This document shows, in pieces, positions 17,151 to 25,557 of a stretch of DNA of 64,000 nt (positions within the stretch are counted from its first letter, which is position 1; the number at the start of each line of letters is the position of its first letter). This DNA is from Stigmatella erecta (GTDB lineage: Bacteria > Myxococcota > Myxococcia > Myxococcales > Myxococcaceae): the NCBI RefSeq assembly GCF_900111745.1, contig NZ_FOIJ01000009.1:62001-126000 (forward strand), given 5' to 3'. Below the pieces are notes generated by a model. That model was not told where the DNA came from. It ran no database searches and saw only the letters and a list, made by a program, of their open reading frames with translations. Made by a program: the position numbers and the translations under genes.

Positions 17151-19214
17151 ATGCTCCCCTGGCTCTCGCGGCTGTGCGTCTGCGTCGTGGCGCTGCTCCT
17201 TCCCGTGGCGTGTGTCCGTGCGGTGGCGCCGCCCGGCGCAGGGGACCGCGAGGCCCTGGCCCAGGTGGAGGACTGGGAGGACCGCCGCTCGCTGGGGGAC
17301 GGGCAGCTCGTGGCCTGGGCCGGGGGCGAGCGCGGCACCGCCGTGCGCATTCGTGCCCTGAGGGCCCTGGCGCGCATTCAGGATGCCACCACGCTCGAGG
17401 TCATCCTCGCGGGGCTTGCCGCCGCCGAGCCGTCCGTCCGGGAAGAGGCCGCCTTTGCCTCGGGCGAGCTGGCCTTCTCCTGGGAGCCGTTGCCGGAGGC
17501 GCTGAAAGCCCGGCTGACGGAGGCGCTGCGCGCGGCCGAGGCGAAGGAGCAGGACGAGGGGGTCCAGCGGGCCCTGCTGGAGGCCTTCAGCAAGCTGGGG
17601 ACGCCGGGAGCGATCCAGCGGCTCATCGAGCGGCTGACGGAGGAGCGCGGCCGCGCGGGGAGGGCCGCGCTGGCGCTGGGCGTGTCGGGACGCCGGGGCG
17701 TTTCGCTCGCGGAGGTGCCGCTGGAACCCGTGAAGGCGTTGCTCGGGGCGGAGCAGCCCGTGGAGACGCGCTATGGGGCGGCCTACCTGCTGGTTTACGT
17801 GAAGCGGCCCGAGGCGCTGGCGCCGTTGCGGCACTGCCTGTCGGACGCGGATCCCGACGTCCGGGCCCTGTGTGCGAAGGGCTTCGGGGAAGGGGGAGGA
17901 CCGGAGGAGCTGGCGGCCCTGGCGCGTCTGTTGGCGGACCCCACGCCCCGCGTGGCGGCGGAAGCGGCGCGCACGCTGAGCCGGTGGGCCTCGGCGTGCA
18001 GCACCGAGTGCGCACCCCTGGAGGCCCTGGGCACCTTGCGCCAGGAGGCCCGGCGCGTGGCCTCGGGCGCGTCCGCGTCCGCACATGCGATTCTGGCGGT
18101 GGCCCAGCAGGGGTTGCCCCGGGCGGGACGGCCCGTGCTGGAGGCGTTGCGCCGCGCGCTGGCGGAGGCAGGGCCACCCGTCTCGGAGACCGCGGCCGAT
18201 GACGTGGCGTGGCTCGACTGCCGGCTCGCCGCGGCGATGGACCGGCAGACCGGGGCCCTCGCACAGGTGTTGTCCTGTGGGGGCGGACGGATTTCCGAGG
18301 AGCGGCGGTGGGCGCTGGGCTTGCGTGAGTTGGCGCAGGCCCAGGGGCCCGAGGGCGCCCCGAGCGCGGTGCCGGGATTGAGTCACCCGGATGCGAGGGT
18401 GCGGCTGGCCGCCCTGGACGCGGTGGGGGCCCGCCCGGTTCCCGAGGCCGTGGCGCCCGTGCGGGCCCTCTTGAAAGGGGACGATGCGGTGGTGGCGGGC
18501 ATGGCGGCGGCCACGGTGGGGAAGATGAAGGTTCTCGAGGCCCTCCCCGAGGTCCATGCCCTGGCGGCCCGGGTGCCCCAGGAGCCGGACCTGGCGGAGC
18601 CCGTGGCGGGAGCGCTCGTGGCGCTGGAGGGCAAGGCCGCCGAGCCCGTGCTGCGCGGGTGGCTGGCACATCCCCACGCCAACGTGCGCCGCGTGGCGAC
18701 GGAGGCCCTCACGGGGCTGACGGGCCAGCCCGTGCGTTCCGCGCGCGTGGAATCTCCGCGGGGGACCCGCAGGCCACCCACCGCACCCGCGGGCGCCACG
18801 TTGATCTTCCGTACCCGCAAGGGGGACATCACCGTCGCGCTGGATGCCGCCCAGGCGCCCCTCACTTCGGGCAACCTCCATGGGCTGGCTCGCCAGGGGT
18901 ACTTCCGCGGGGTGACGTTCCACCGCGTGGTGCCCGATTTCGTCGCGCAGGGAGGCGATCCGCGAGGCGACGGGGAGGGCGGGCCCGGCTACTCCATCCG
19001 CTGCGAGATGACGCGCCGGGCTTACCGGCGGGGCGTCATCGGCATGGCGCTGGCGGGCAAGGACACCGGGGGCAGCCAGTTCTTTTTCACCCACGCGCCG
19101 CAGCCACACCTGGATGGCCGGTACACCGCCTTTGGCGAGGTGACGGCGGGCATGGAGGTGGTGGACGCCTTGCTCGAAGGCGACGTCATCCTGGAGGTCC
19201 GGACGGAGCCCTGA
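17151..19214 (+). CDS. HEAT-repeat lipoprotein fused to a cyclophilin (peptidyl-prolyl isomerase)
   Basis: A 687-residue protein. The ATG at 17151 begins a signal peptide (MLPWLSRLCVCVVALLLPVAC) ending in a lipobox-like LPVAC; an upstream in-frame TTG at 17133 is less likely. Residues about 30-540 are alpha-helical HEAT-like repeats, with recurring LARLLADPTPRVAAEAART-type units. From about residue 549 there is a cyclophilin domain: IFRTRKGDITVALD, FHRVVPDFVAQGGDP and GSQFFFTHAPQPHLDG, with the catalytic Arg in FHRVVPDF. It probably isomerises prolines in envelope proteins held by the HEAT scaffold (inference). Divergent from the zinc-ribbon operon. Confidence 0.88.
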   Translation: MLPWLSRLCVCVVALLLPVACVRAVAPPGAGDREALAQVEDWEDRRSLGDGQLVAWAGGERGTAVRIRALRALARIQDATTLEVILAGLAAAEPSVREEAAFASGELAFSWEPLPEALKARLTEALRAAEAKEQDEGVQRALLEAFSKLGTPGAIQRLIERLTEERGRAGRAALALGVSGRRGVSLAEVPLEPVKALLGAEQPVETRYGAAYLLVYVKRPEALAPLRHCLSDADPDVRALCAKGFGEGGGPEELAALARLLADPTPRVAAEAARTLSRWASACSTECAPLEALGTLRQEARRVASGASASAHAILAVAQQGLPRAGRPVLEALRRALAEAGPPVSETAADDVAWLDCRLAAAMDRQTGALAQVLSCGGGRISEERRWALGLRELAQAQGPEGAPSAVPGLSHPDARVRLAALDAVGARPVPEAVAPVRALLKGDDAVVAGMAAATVGKMKVLEALPEVHALAARVPQEPDLAEPVAGALVALEGKAAEPVLRGWLAHPHANVRRVATEALTGLTGQPVRSARVESPRGTRRPPTAPAGATLIFRTRKGDITVALDAAQAPLTSGNLHGLARQGYFRGVTFHRVVPDFVAQGGDPRGDGEGGPGYSIRCEMTRRAYRRGVIGMALAGKDTGGSQFFFTHAPQPHLDGRYTAFGEVTAGMEVVDALLEGDVILEVRTEP

Positions 19215-19222
19215 GCGCGGGC

Positions 19223-20326
19223 TCAGGTGCCGGTGGCGAGCGCGGGCACGTGGAGCGGGGTGCCAAAGCGCCGCAGCTCACTGGCCTCCATGGCTTCCAC
19301 TTCGGAGCGGATGCGCAGCCACTCCTCGTCGGGAACCCGGAGGAACGCCTCGGCGAGCACCGGATCGAACTGCGTGCCCGCGCAGCGCTGGATTTCATCC
19401 TTGGCCACCTGCAGCGGCCGGCCCTTGCGGTAGGGCCGGTCCGAGGTGATGGCATCCAGGGTGTCCACGATGGCGAAGATGCGCGCGCCCATGACGATGG
19501 ACTTGCCGGAGAGCTTCTCGGGATAGCCCTTGCCGTCCCAGCGCTCCTGGTGCTGCAGGACGATGAGCGAGGCGTCGTGCAGGTAGGGAATCTTCGCGAG
19601 CATCCGGTATCCGAACTCCGGGTGCTTGCGCATCTCCTCCCATTCCTCGGGCGTCAGCGGCCCCGGCTTGAGGAGGATGGAGTCGCGCACGCCAATCTTG
19701 CCGATGTCATGCAGCAGCGCGCCCTGCTCGACGATGTCCAGCGCCACGCCCGTGAGGCCGCTCTCCTGCGCCAGCCGCCGCGCATAGAGCGAGACGCGCC
19801 GCGAGTGCCACTGGGTCTCGGTGTCCCGGTAGTCCAGGGCGCTGATGAGCCCATCGAGCAGCCCCGTGGTGCGCTCCACCACGTGGCGCTCCAGGCTCTG
19901 GTTGATGACGGTCAGCTCCTCGTTCTTCTCGGCCACCTCGCGCGTGAGCCGGGCGTTGGTCTCCACCAGCCGGTAGTGCTCGAACGCCTGGCGCACGCTG
20001 CTCGTCAGGTCCGGCAACGTCCAGGGCTTGCCCAGCAGCCGGTAGACTTCCCCCCGGTTGACGGCCTCCGAGGCGGTGCGGAAATCGGCGGCGGCCGTGA
20101 GCATCAGCCGCACCGCGCGGGGGTTCTTCTCCCGGAGCGCGCTCAGCAGCTCGATGCCATTGAGATAGGGCATCATGAAGTCCGTGAGGACGACCTGAAA
20201 CCCCTCCTCCCGGGCGGCTTGGACGGGATCGCTGTGGGTGACGACGTCGTACCCCTCTGCCACGAAGATGCGGGAGAGCGCGGCGAGGATGCGCACGTCG
20301 TCATCCACCACGAGGATGCGGTCCAT
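19223..20326 (-). CDS. response regulator with HD-GYP phosphodiesterase domain
   Basis: A 367-residue RpfG-like protein. The receiver domain (1-120) has acidic residues at 8-10, phosphoacceptor Asp49 (VVLTDFMMP) and a conserved Lys (LLGKPW). A short helical linker leads to an HD-GYP domain with LLHDIGKIGVRD near residue 206, HPEFGYRML, and HQERWDGKGYP, which are the metal and GYP signatures. Such proteins hydrolyse cyclic di-GMP to GMP under control of a histidine kinase; none is adjacent. It converges on the HEAT-cyclophilin gene with an 8-base gap. Confidence 0.93.
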   Translation of the reverse strand: MDRILVVDDDVRILAALSRIFVAEGYDVVTHSDPVQAAREEGFQVVLTDFMMPYLNGIELLSALREKNPRAVRLMLTAAADFRTASEAVNRGEVYRLLGKPWTLPDLTSSVRQAFEHYRLVETNARLTREVAEKNEELTVINQSLERHVVERTTGLLDGLISALDYRDTETQWHSRRVSLYARRLAQESGLTGVALDIVEQGALLHDIGKIGVRDSILLKPGPLTPEEWEEMRKHPEFGYRMLAKIPYLHDASLIVLQHQERWDGKGYPEKLSGKSIVMGARIFAIVDTLDAITSDRPYRKGRPLQVAKDEIQRCAGTQFDPVLAEAFLRVPDEEWLRIRSEVEAMEASELRRFGTPLHVPALATGT

Positions 20327-20500
20327 TGTTCACGGGCTCCGAGGGGAGAGGGAGTGCCTGGAGCCGTCTTTATACACGTCTTCACTCAGCCTCAGACAGA
20401 CCCCCCAGGCCGTGCGATTTGCCGCGTCCCCCCTGCCTTCAATCCGTGGAAATCATTGGAGGGCTTCTTTGCCCGGAGGTCCGTATCAACCAACTGGCGC

Positions 20501-20529
20501 TTGCCTGCCCCAGTGGGGTGGTTTATGGT
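20501..20529 (+). promoter_or_regulatory. candidate promoter for the DapB-like/MaoC operon
   Basis: TTGCCT (20501-20506) and TATGGT (20524-20529) are separated by 17 bases, each matching 4 of 6 sigma-70 consensus positions, about 55 bases before the ATG at 20583. The spacer contains the small inverted repeat CCCCAGTGGGG. The GGAGAG ribosome site lies just before the start. Confidence 0.4.
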
Positions 20530-20582
20530 GCGCCAAGGCCCGTTTTTTAAGCCTAACCCCTTGAATTCTGGAGAGTTCTCCG

Positions 20583-21584
20583 ATGGCGAAAGTGCCCACA
20601 GGGCCCGTCCCGGTGGTGATCATGGGGCTTGGCTTCATCGGGCAGGAGATCGCCCGGGCGGCGCTTGCTTCCTCGGAGGTCGAGCTCATTGGCGCGGTGG
20701 ACACCCACCCCCAGCTCGTGGGCCGCCCCCTGTCGGAGGTGCTTGGCCAGCCGGCCGGCAAGCTGAAGATCTCCGAGTCGCTGGAGAAGGCCGTGGGGCG
20801 GCGCAAGGGCACCGTGCTCCTGCACGCCACGGGCTCCCGGCTGCCGCTGATCATGCCGCAGCTGCTGGAGGCGCTGAAGCTGGGCCTGCCGGTGGTGTCC
20901 ACCTGCGAGGAGCTGGCGTTTCCGTTCCTCAAGCACCCGGAGCTGGCCGAGCAGCTCGATCAGGCGGCGCAGGAGGCGGGCGTGGCGGTGCTGGGCACGG
21001 GCGTGAACCCGGGCTTCCTGATGGACCGGCTGGTGGCCACGGTGGGGCAGGCGTGCGGCCCGGTCCGGCGCGTCACCGTGACGCGGGTGGTGGATGCGCG
21101 CACGCGGCGCGAGGCGCTGCAGCGCAAGGTGGGGGCGGGGCTGTCGGAGGAGGAGTTCTTCGAGCTGGTGGACAAGGAGCAGCTCGGCCACGTGGGCCTG
21201 CTCGAGTCGGCGGCGCTCTGCGCGCTGGGGCTGGGGCTGGACTGTGACGACTACGAGGAGGAGGTCGCCCCGGTGTTCGCCGAGGAGGACATCTCCGGCG
21301 GGGCGTTTGCCGTGCGCCAGGGGCGCGTGGCGGGCATGTACCAGTCCGTGGTGGGGTTCGAGGAAGGGCAGGAGCGGGTCAGGCTGGAGCTGACCATCGC
21401 CGTGGGGGCCGAGGAGCCCAAGGACCGCATCGAGATCGACGCGGATCCACGGCTGGTTGTGGAGATCCCGGGGGGAGTGGCGGGGGACCGGGCCACCGCG
21501 CATACGCTGGTGAACGCCGCGCCACGATTGACGGCCGCCGAGGCCGGGCTGCTGACCGTCCTCGAGCTTCCAGCCGGCCGCTGA
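20583..21584 (+). CDS. DapB-like NAD(P)-dependent oxidoreductase (amine dehydrogenase type)
   Basis: A 333-residue dehydrogenase with an N-terminal Rossmann fold (VVIMGLGFIGQEIA, residues about 11-24) of the dihydrodipicolinate reductase superfamily. It lacks the typical DapB C-terminal signature and is longer, more like NAD(P)H-dependent amine dehydrogenases such as 2,4-diaminopentanoate dehydrogenase. Conserved blocks HATGSRLP and GTGVNPGFLMD line the active site. It is followed 17 bases later by two MaoC hydratase genes, so it may work on an acyl-CoA or amino-acid catabolic intermediate (inference). The exact substrate is unknown. Confidence 0.8.
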   Translation: MAKVPTGPVPVVIMGLGFIGQEIARAALASSEVELIGAVDTHPQLVGRPLSEVLGQPAGKLKISESLEKAVGRRKGTVLLHATGSRLPLIMPQLLEALKLGLPVVSTCEELAFPFLKHPELAEQLDQAAQEAGVAVLGTGVNPGFLMDRLVATVGQACGPVRRVTVTRVVDARTRREALQRKVGAGLSEEEFFELVDKEQLGHVGLLESAALCALGLGLDCDDYEEEVAPVFAEEDISGGAFAVRQGRVAGMYQSVVGFEEGQERVRLELTIAVGAEEPKDRIEIDADPRLVVEIPGGVAGDRATAHTLVNAAPRLTAAEAGLLTVLELPAGR

Positions 21585-21601
21585 GAGTCAACGGAGGGGC
21601 A

Positions 21602-22051
21602 ATGTTGGACAAGAATGCGATCGGCCGTCTGTCGCCGCCGACGCTCAATGAGGTCGAGAAGGGTGCCATCCGGCGGTTCGCCGAGGCGCTCGGCGATTAC
21701 AACCCCATCTACTACGACGAGGAGTACGCCCGGGCTTCGGGGTATCCCACCATCGTGGCGCCACCCACGTTCCCCGCGTCGTTCCACTCCGCGGCGGACC
21801 TGCGCGAGCTGCTCGGGGTCGGCATCAAGAGCCTGCTGCATGCCGAGCAGGGCTTCGAGTACGAGCGGCCCATCTTCGCCGGGGACCGCATCTACGTGGC
21901 CACCAAGGTGGCCGACGTGCTCGAGCGCTCGGGGCCCGCGGGCAAGATGGACGTCGCGGTCATCGAGGACGAGGGCCGGGACGAGGAGGGAAACCTCGTC
22001 TTCCGCGCCCGCCGCACCCTCATCGTCCGCGCAGCCAAGGAGAACGCCTGA
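21602..22051 (+). CDS. MaoC-like hydratase, N-terminal-type subunit
   Basis: A 149-residue hot-dog-fold protein resembling the HadA/FAS1-type dehydratase half (FAEALGDYNPIYYDEEYARASGYPTIVAPPT at residues 22-52, split here only by its own loop). In related systems this non-catalytic subunit binds the acyl chain while a partner supplies catalysis. Its stop codon overlaps the start of the next gene (21602-22051 and 22051-22698 share a base), so the two are co-translated and should form a heterodimeric (R)-3-hydroxyacyl dehydratase/hydratase. Confidence 0.87.
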   Translation: MLDKNAIGRLSPPTLNEVEKGAIRRFAEALGDYNPIYYDEEYARASGYPTIVAPPTFPASFHSAADLRELLGVGIKSLLHAEQGFEYERPIFAGDRIYVATKVADVLERSGPAGKMDVAVIEDEGRDEEGNLVFRARRTLIVRAAKENA

Positions 22052-22698
22052 TGCCCGCGCGCAAGCTCTACTTCGAAGCCATCCGCGTCGGCGACGAGCT
22101 GCCAGCGCTCGCCAAGGCGCCGGTGGACCGTGTCCAGCTGTCCCGCTACGCGGGCGCCAGCGGCGACTACAACCCCGTGCACGTGGACGAGGTGTACGCC
22201 AAGAGCGTGGGCATGCCCTCCGTGTACGCGCCCGGCATGCTCATCATGGGCATGCTGGGCCAGCTCATCAGCGACTGGGCACGCGGCGGCCAGCTGCGCC
22301 GCTACGGCGTGCGCTTCATCAAGATGGTGTGGCCGGGCGACACCGTCGTCTGCAAGGGCCGGGTGAGCGACCGGCACGGCTCGGGCGGCCGCTACTTCGT
22401 CGAGATCGACCTGTGGGCGGAGAACCAACGCGGCGAGCTGCTCATGAAGGGGCAGGCGGCCATCCAGCTCTTCTACTCGCTGGAGGATGAGAACCGGCAG
22501 CGCTCCGGCCAGAGCCCCATCGTCGTGGAGGTGCCGCGCGAGAGCATTCTCGCCCCCGGCGCCACCCCGGACAGCGCCCCAGCGGCACCGGCCGAGGAGA
22601 CAGGGGCCAAGAAGGCGCCCGGCTCCAAGAAGTCCGCGAAGACGGCCACCGAGCCCTCCAGCCCGGACACAGAGGGCACCAAGAAGCACAAGAAGTGA
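22051..22698 (+). CDS. MaoC-like (R)-hydratase/dehydratase, catalytic subunit
   Basis: A 215-residue hot-dog protein. The hydratase-2 signature YAGASGDYNPVHVD (about residues 31-44) carries the catalytic Asp and His. The domain ends near residue 145; the remaining 70 residues are a Lys/Ala/Pro-rich tail (for example APAAPAEETGAKKAPG) with no recognisable fold, ending KKHKK. It would hydrate enoyl-CoA or dehydrate (R)-3-hydroxyacyl groups with the preceding subunit. A hairpin follows the stop. Confidence 0.87.
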   Translation: MPARKLYFEAIRVGDELPALAKAPVDRVQLSRYAGASGDYNPVHVDEVYAKSVGMPSVYAPGMLIMGMLGQLISDWARGGQLRRYGVRFIKMVWPGDTVVCKGRVSDRHGSGGRYFVEIDLWAENQRGELLMKGQAAIQLFYSLEDENRQRSGQSPIVVEVPRESILAPGATPDSAPAAPAEETGAKKAPGSKKSAKTATEPSSPDTEGTKKHKK

Positions 22699-22718
22699 CA
22701 GACCCCAGCAGGCGGGAA

Positions 22719-22737
22719 GGGGCGGTTTGACCGCCCC
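22719..22737 (+). terminator. stem-loop terminator after the MaoC pair
   Basis: GGGGCGG (22719-22725) and CCGCCCC (22731-22737) form a perfect 7-base-pair stem around TTTGA, 21 bases after the stop codon. No T-tract follows. Confidence 0.55.
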
Positions 22738-22760
22738 TCAACGCGAGGCGTCACTTCCGG

Positions 22761-22788
22761 TTGACTCTCGAATCAATCGACGTAAAGT
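22761..22788 (+). promoter_or_regulatory. candidate sigma-70 promoter of the acyl-CoA dehydrogenase gene
   Basis: TTGACT (22761-22766, 5 of 6) and TAAAGT (22783-22788, 4 of 6) are 16 bases apart and lie about 80 bases before the ATG at 22866. Confidence 0.5.
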
Positions 22789-22812
22789 TTCCGGTGTCCC
22801 AGGGCGCCGCTG

Positions 22813-22827
22813 ACACATGTGTGTACA
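22813..22827. promoter_or_regulatory. palindromic operator candidate
   Basis: The perfect palindrome ACACATGTGT (22813-22822) runs directly into TGTACA (22822-22827). It sits about 25 bases downstream of the -10 candidate in the leader of the acyl-CoA dehydrogenase gene, a common place for a TetR- or FadR-like repressor site. Confidence 0.4.
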
Positions 22828-22865
22828 TGGCCAAGCAGCGAGCCCCTTCATGACGGGGAGAAGCC

Positions 22866-24710
22866 ATGTCCGCCGGAATCAACCACTACAAGACCGACCT
22901 TCGAGAGATCTTCTTCACCCTCTTCGAGCAATTTGGCGTTGGCCAGCTCTTGGGCCAGGCCCCCTTCGAGGCCTGGGGCCCGGATGAGGCGAAGGCGGTG
23001 CTCGAGGCCACCTACCGCTTCGCCAAGGAAGTGCTGGGGCCTCTGAACGCCTCGGCGGACCGGGAAGGCTGCCGGGTGGAGAACGGCTCGGTCCTCACGC
23101 CCAAGGGCTTCAAGGAGGCCTGGAAGCAGCTCTATGAGCAGGGCTTCAAGACGGTCGGTGTGAGCACGGACCACGGCGGCCAGGGCGGGCCGATGATGCT
23201 GCAGATGGCCGTGGAGGAGATGCTCTGCGGGGCCAACACTGCCTTCAACATGTACCCGGGGCTGGCCTACGGCGCGGCGGAGGTGCTGGCCGAGTGCGGC
23301 ACCCCCGAGCAGAAGCACCAGTACGTGGAGAAGATGCAGAATGGCACCTGGGGCGGCACCATGTGCCTCACGGAGCCGCAGGCGGGCTCGGACGTGGGCG
23401 CGGCCAAGTCCACGGCCCGCCGCAACCCGGACGGCACCTACAACATCCGGGGAACCAAGATTTTCATCTCCGCGGGAGACCATGATCTCACCGAGAACAT
23501 CATCCACCTGGTGCTGGCGCGCGTGGAGGGGGCCTCGGTGGGCACCAAGGGCCTGTCGCTGTTCATCGTCCCCAAGCTGCGCCTCAATGCGGATGGCTCC
23601 CCGGGCCAGCCCAACGACGTGACGCTGGGCTCCATCGAGCACAAGATGGGCATCAATGGCTCGGCCACATGTGTGCTCAACTTTGGCGAGAACGACGCGT
23701 GCGTGGGCGAGCTCGTGGGCAGTGTCGAGCACGTCGGCATGAGCCAGATGTTCAAGCTGATGAACGGGGCGCGCATCGCCGTGGGCACCCAGGGCGTGGC
23801 GCTGGCCTCGGCGGCCTATTACAACGCGCTCGACTACGCGAAGGAGCGCAAGCAGGGCGGCAACTTCACCAAGTGGAAGGACCCCTCCTCGCCCCGCGTG
23901 CCCATCATCGAGCACCCGGACGTGCGCCGCATGCTGCTGGAGATGAAGTCGCACGTGGAGGGCATCCGCGCGCTCATCTTCAAGCTGGCGATGCACACGG
24001 ACAAGGCGCGGCAGCTCGCGGGCAAGGACGATGACAAGGCGGCCTACCACCGCGGCCAGGTGGAGGTGCTCACCCCGCTGGTGAAGGCGTATGGCTCGGA
24101 CCAGGCCTTCCGCTTGTGCGCCCAGGCCATTCAGATCTACGGCGGCGCGGGCTTCTGCAAGGACTACCCGGTGGAGCAGTACTGCCGCGACTCGAAGATT
24201 TTCTCCATTTACGAGGGCACCAACCACATCCAGGCCATGGACCTGGTGGGCCGCAAGCTGGGCCAGGCCGGCGGCTCGTACTTCCAGCAGTTCATGGAGG
24301 ACGTGGGCGGCTTCATCGAGGCCAACCGAGACCACAAGACGTTCGGCACCGAGGTGAAGGCGCTGGCGGCGGCCCAGGAAGGGCTGATGTCGAGCGCGAT
24401 GGCGCTGCTGGGCTGGTCGCAGGACCCGGCCAAGACGCAGCTCATCCCCCTGTCGGCCAACCGCTTCCTGCAGATGATGTCCGAGGTGGCCGTGGGCTGG
24501 CTGCTGCTGGACGCGGCGGTGCTGGCGGAGAAGTCCATGGCGGGCCTCTCCGAGAGCAACCCGGACCGGGCCTTCTACGAGGGCAAGAAGTGGAGCGCCC
24601 TGTGGTACGCGCGCAACGTGCTGCCCACCGTGGAGCAGTCCGCGCGGCTGATGGCGCTCGAGGACGCCTCGCCGATGGACATCCCGGACGCCGCCTTCTC
24701 GGCGGTCTAA
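22866..24710 (+). CDS. acyl-CoA dehydrogenase (long FadE-type with C-terminal extension)
   Basis: A 614-residue flavoprotein that introduces the 2,3 double bond in fatty acyl-CoA. The FAD/substrate region MCLTEPQAGSDVGAAK and the motif YEGTNHIQAMDL, with probable catalytic base Glu450, are both visible. The extra C-terminal domain of about 130 residues matches the long acyl-CoA dehydrogenase subfamily rather than the roughly 390-residue classical enzymes. It has its own promoter and operator candidates and is flanked by terminator-like stems, so it is probably a single-gene unit. Chain-length preference cannot be read. Confidence 0.93.
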   Translation: MSAGINHYKTDLREIFFTLFEQFGVGQLLGQAPFEAWGPDEAKAVLEATYRFAKEVLGPLNASADREGCRVENGSVLTPKGFKEAWKQLYEQGFKTVGVSTDHGGQGGPMMLQMAVEEMLCGANTAFNMYPGLAYGAAEVLAECGTPEQKHQYVEKMQNGTWGGTMCLTEPQAGSDVGAAKSTARRNPDGTYNIRGTKIFISAGDHDLTENIIHLVLARVEGASVGTKGLSLFIVPKLRLNADGSPGQPNDVTLGSIEHKMGINGSATCVLNFGENDACVGELVGSVEHVGMSQMFKLMNGARIAVGTQGVALASAAYYNALDYAKERKQGGNFTKWKDPSSPRVPIIEHPDVRRMLLEMKSHVEGIRALIFKLAMHTDKARQLAGKDDDKAAYHRGQVEVLTPLVKAYGSDQAFRLCAQAIQIYGGAGFCKDYPVEQYCRDSKIFSIYEGTNHIQAMDLVGRKLGQAGGSYFQQFMEDVGGFIEANRDHKTFGTEVKALAAAQEGLMSSAMALLGWSQDPAKTQLIPLSANRFLQMMSEVAVGWLLLDAAVLAEKSMAGLSESNPDRAFYEGKKWSALWYARNVLPTVEQSARLMALEDASPMDIPDAAFSAV

Positions 24711-24731
24711 CCCGAGTGTGGTCCTGAACGG

Positions 24732-24759
24732 GCCCCGCTTCCTCCTGGGGAGGCGGGGC
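24732..24759 (+). terminator. stem-loop terminator of the acyl-CoA dehydrogenase gene
   Basis: GCCCCGC (24732-24738) pairs with GCGGGGC (24753-24759), extended inward by CTCC/GGAG with a bulge, 22 bases after the stop. Confidence 0.55.
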
Positions 24760-24809
24760 TCGGCCGTTTCCAGGGGGCGGACCGGAGCGCTAAGGTGCCC
24801 GCCGCGCCC

Positions 24810-25547
24810 ATGAACCTCTCACCGCCCGTCACGCCCCCTTCTCAGGTCATCCGGGTCCTGAGGGAACTTGGCTACGCCGTCCTCAGCCGCGAGGGGCTGT
24901 GTGAGCGGGTGGGAACCCCGGCCGCCGCGCTCGATGCGCTGCGGCCCACGTGGGACGCGCTGCCCGCCGACACCTACCTGCGCGATGGGGGCCGCTACCG
25001 CTCGCGCCGCCACGCGTGCTTCATCGTGGAGGGCGAGGCCGTCACCGCCGTGCCACCCCGGCCACACTGGCAGCCCGTCGAATACAACGCGCTGCACGGC
25101 GGGCTGGAGCGCTGGTTCGAGCCGATGCTCCCCGGTGTCGTCACCCAGGAGCCCTGGAGGCAGCTGCTGCGGGGGCTCGCCGCGTGCTGCTCGGAGCTGA
25201 AGGGGGCTCAGCCCTGGTATGTCGAAGCGCACCAGTTCCGCATCGACACGGCGGATGGCATCGGCCGGCCGACGCCGGAGGGCGCCCACCGGGATGGCGT
25301 GGACTTCGTCGCCGTGCTGCTGGTGGGGCGCGAGGGCATCAAGGGGGGCGAGACGCGCGTGTTCGAGGCCGAGGGCCCGCGCGGCATCCGCTTCACGCTG
25401 ACCGAGCCCTGGTCCGCGCTGCTGCTGGATGACGAGCGGGTCATCCACGAGAGCACCCCCATCCAGCCGCTGGCGGAGCGGGGCCACCGGGACACGCTGG
25501 TGCTGACCTTCCGCGCCAGGGCGTTCCAGGGCCCCTCGGCCCCGTGA
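24810..25547 (+). CDS. 2-oxoglutarate/Fe(II)-dependent oxygenase family protein
   Basis: A 245-residue protein of the 2OG-Fe dioxygenase family that includes BsmA-like proteins. The facial triad is visible: His160 and Asp162 in GAHRDGVDF and His213 in RVIHES; the Arg in HRDTLVLTFR would bind 2-oxoglutarate. ATG 24810 is used; a GTG 15 bases upstream is an alternative. Members hydroxylate free amino acids or similar small molecules, but the substrate here is unknown. It converges on aroG with a 10-base gap. Confidence 0.8.
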   Translation: MNLSPPVTPPSQVIRVLRELGYAVLSREGLCERVGTPAAALDALRPTWDALPADTYLRDGGRYRSRRHACFIVEGEAVTAVPPRPHWQPVEYNALHGGLERWFEPMLPGVVTQEPWRQLLRGLAACCSELKGAQPWYVEAHQFRIDTADGIGRPTPEGAHRDGVDFVAVLLVGREGIKGGETRVFEAEGPRGIRFTLTEPWSALLLDDERVIHESTPIQPLAERGHRDTLVLTFRARAFQGPSAP

Positions 25548-25557
25548 GCGCGCCGCG

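Noticed and set aside
16023-19109. Reading the zinc-ribbon gene as a 1028-residue protein
   Set aside because: The upstream 690 codons are antisense to the HEAT-cyclophilin gene and have no domain; the ribbon marks the true N-terminus.
20496-20510. TGGCGCTTGCC as a sigma-54 (-24/-12) promoter
   Set aside because: The spacing and the -12 GC do not fit the TGGCAC-N5-TTGC rule; the sigma-70 reading fits better.
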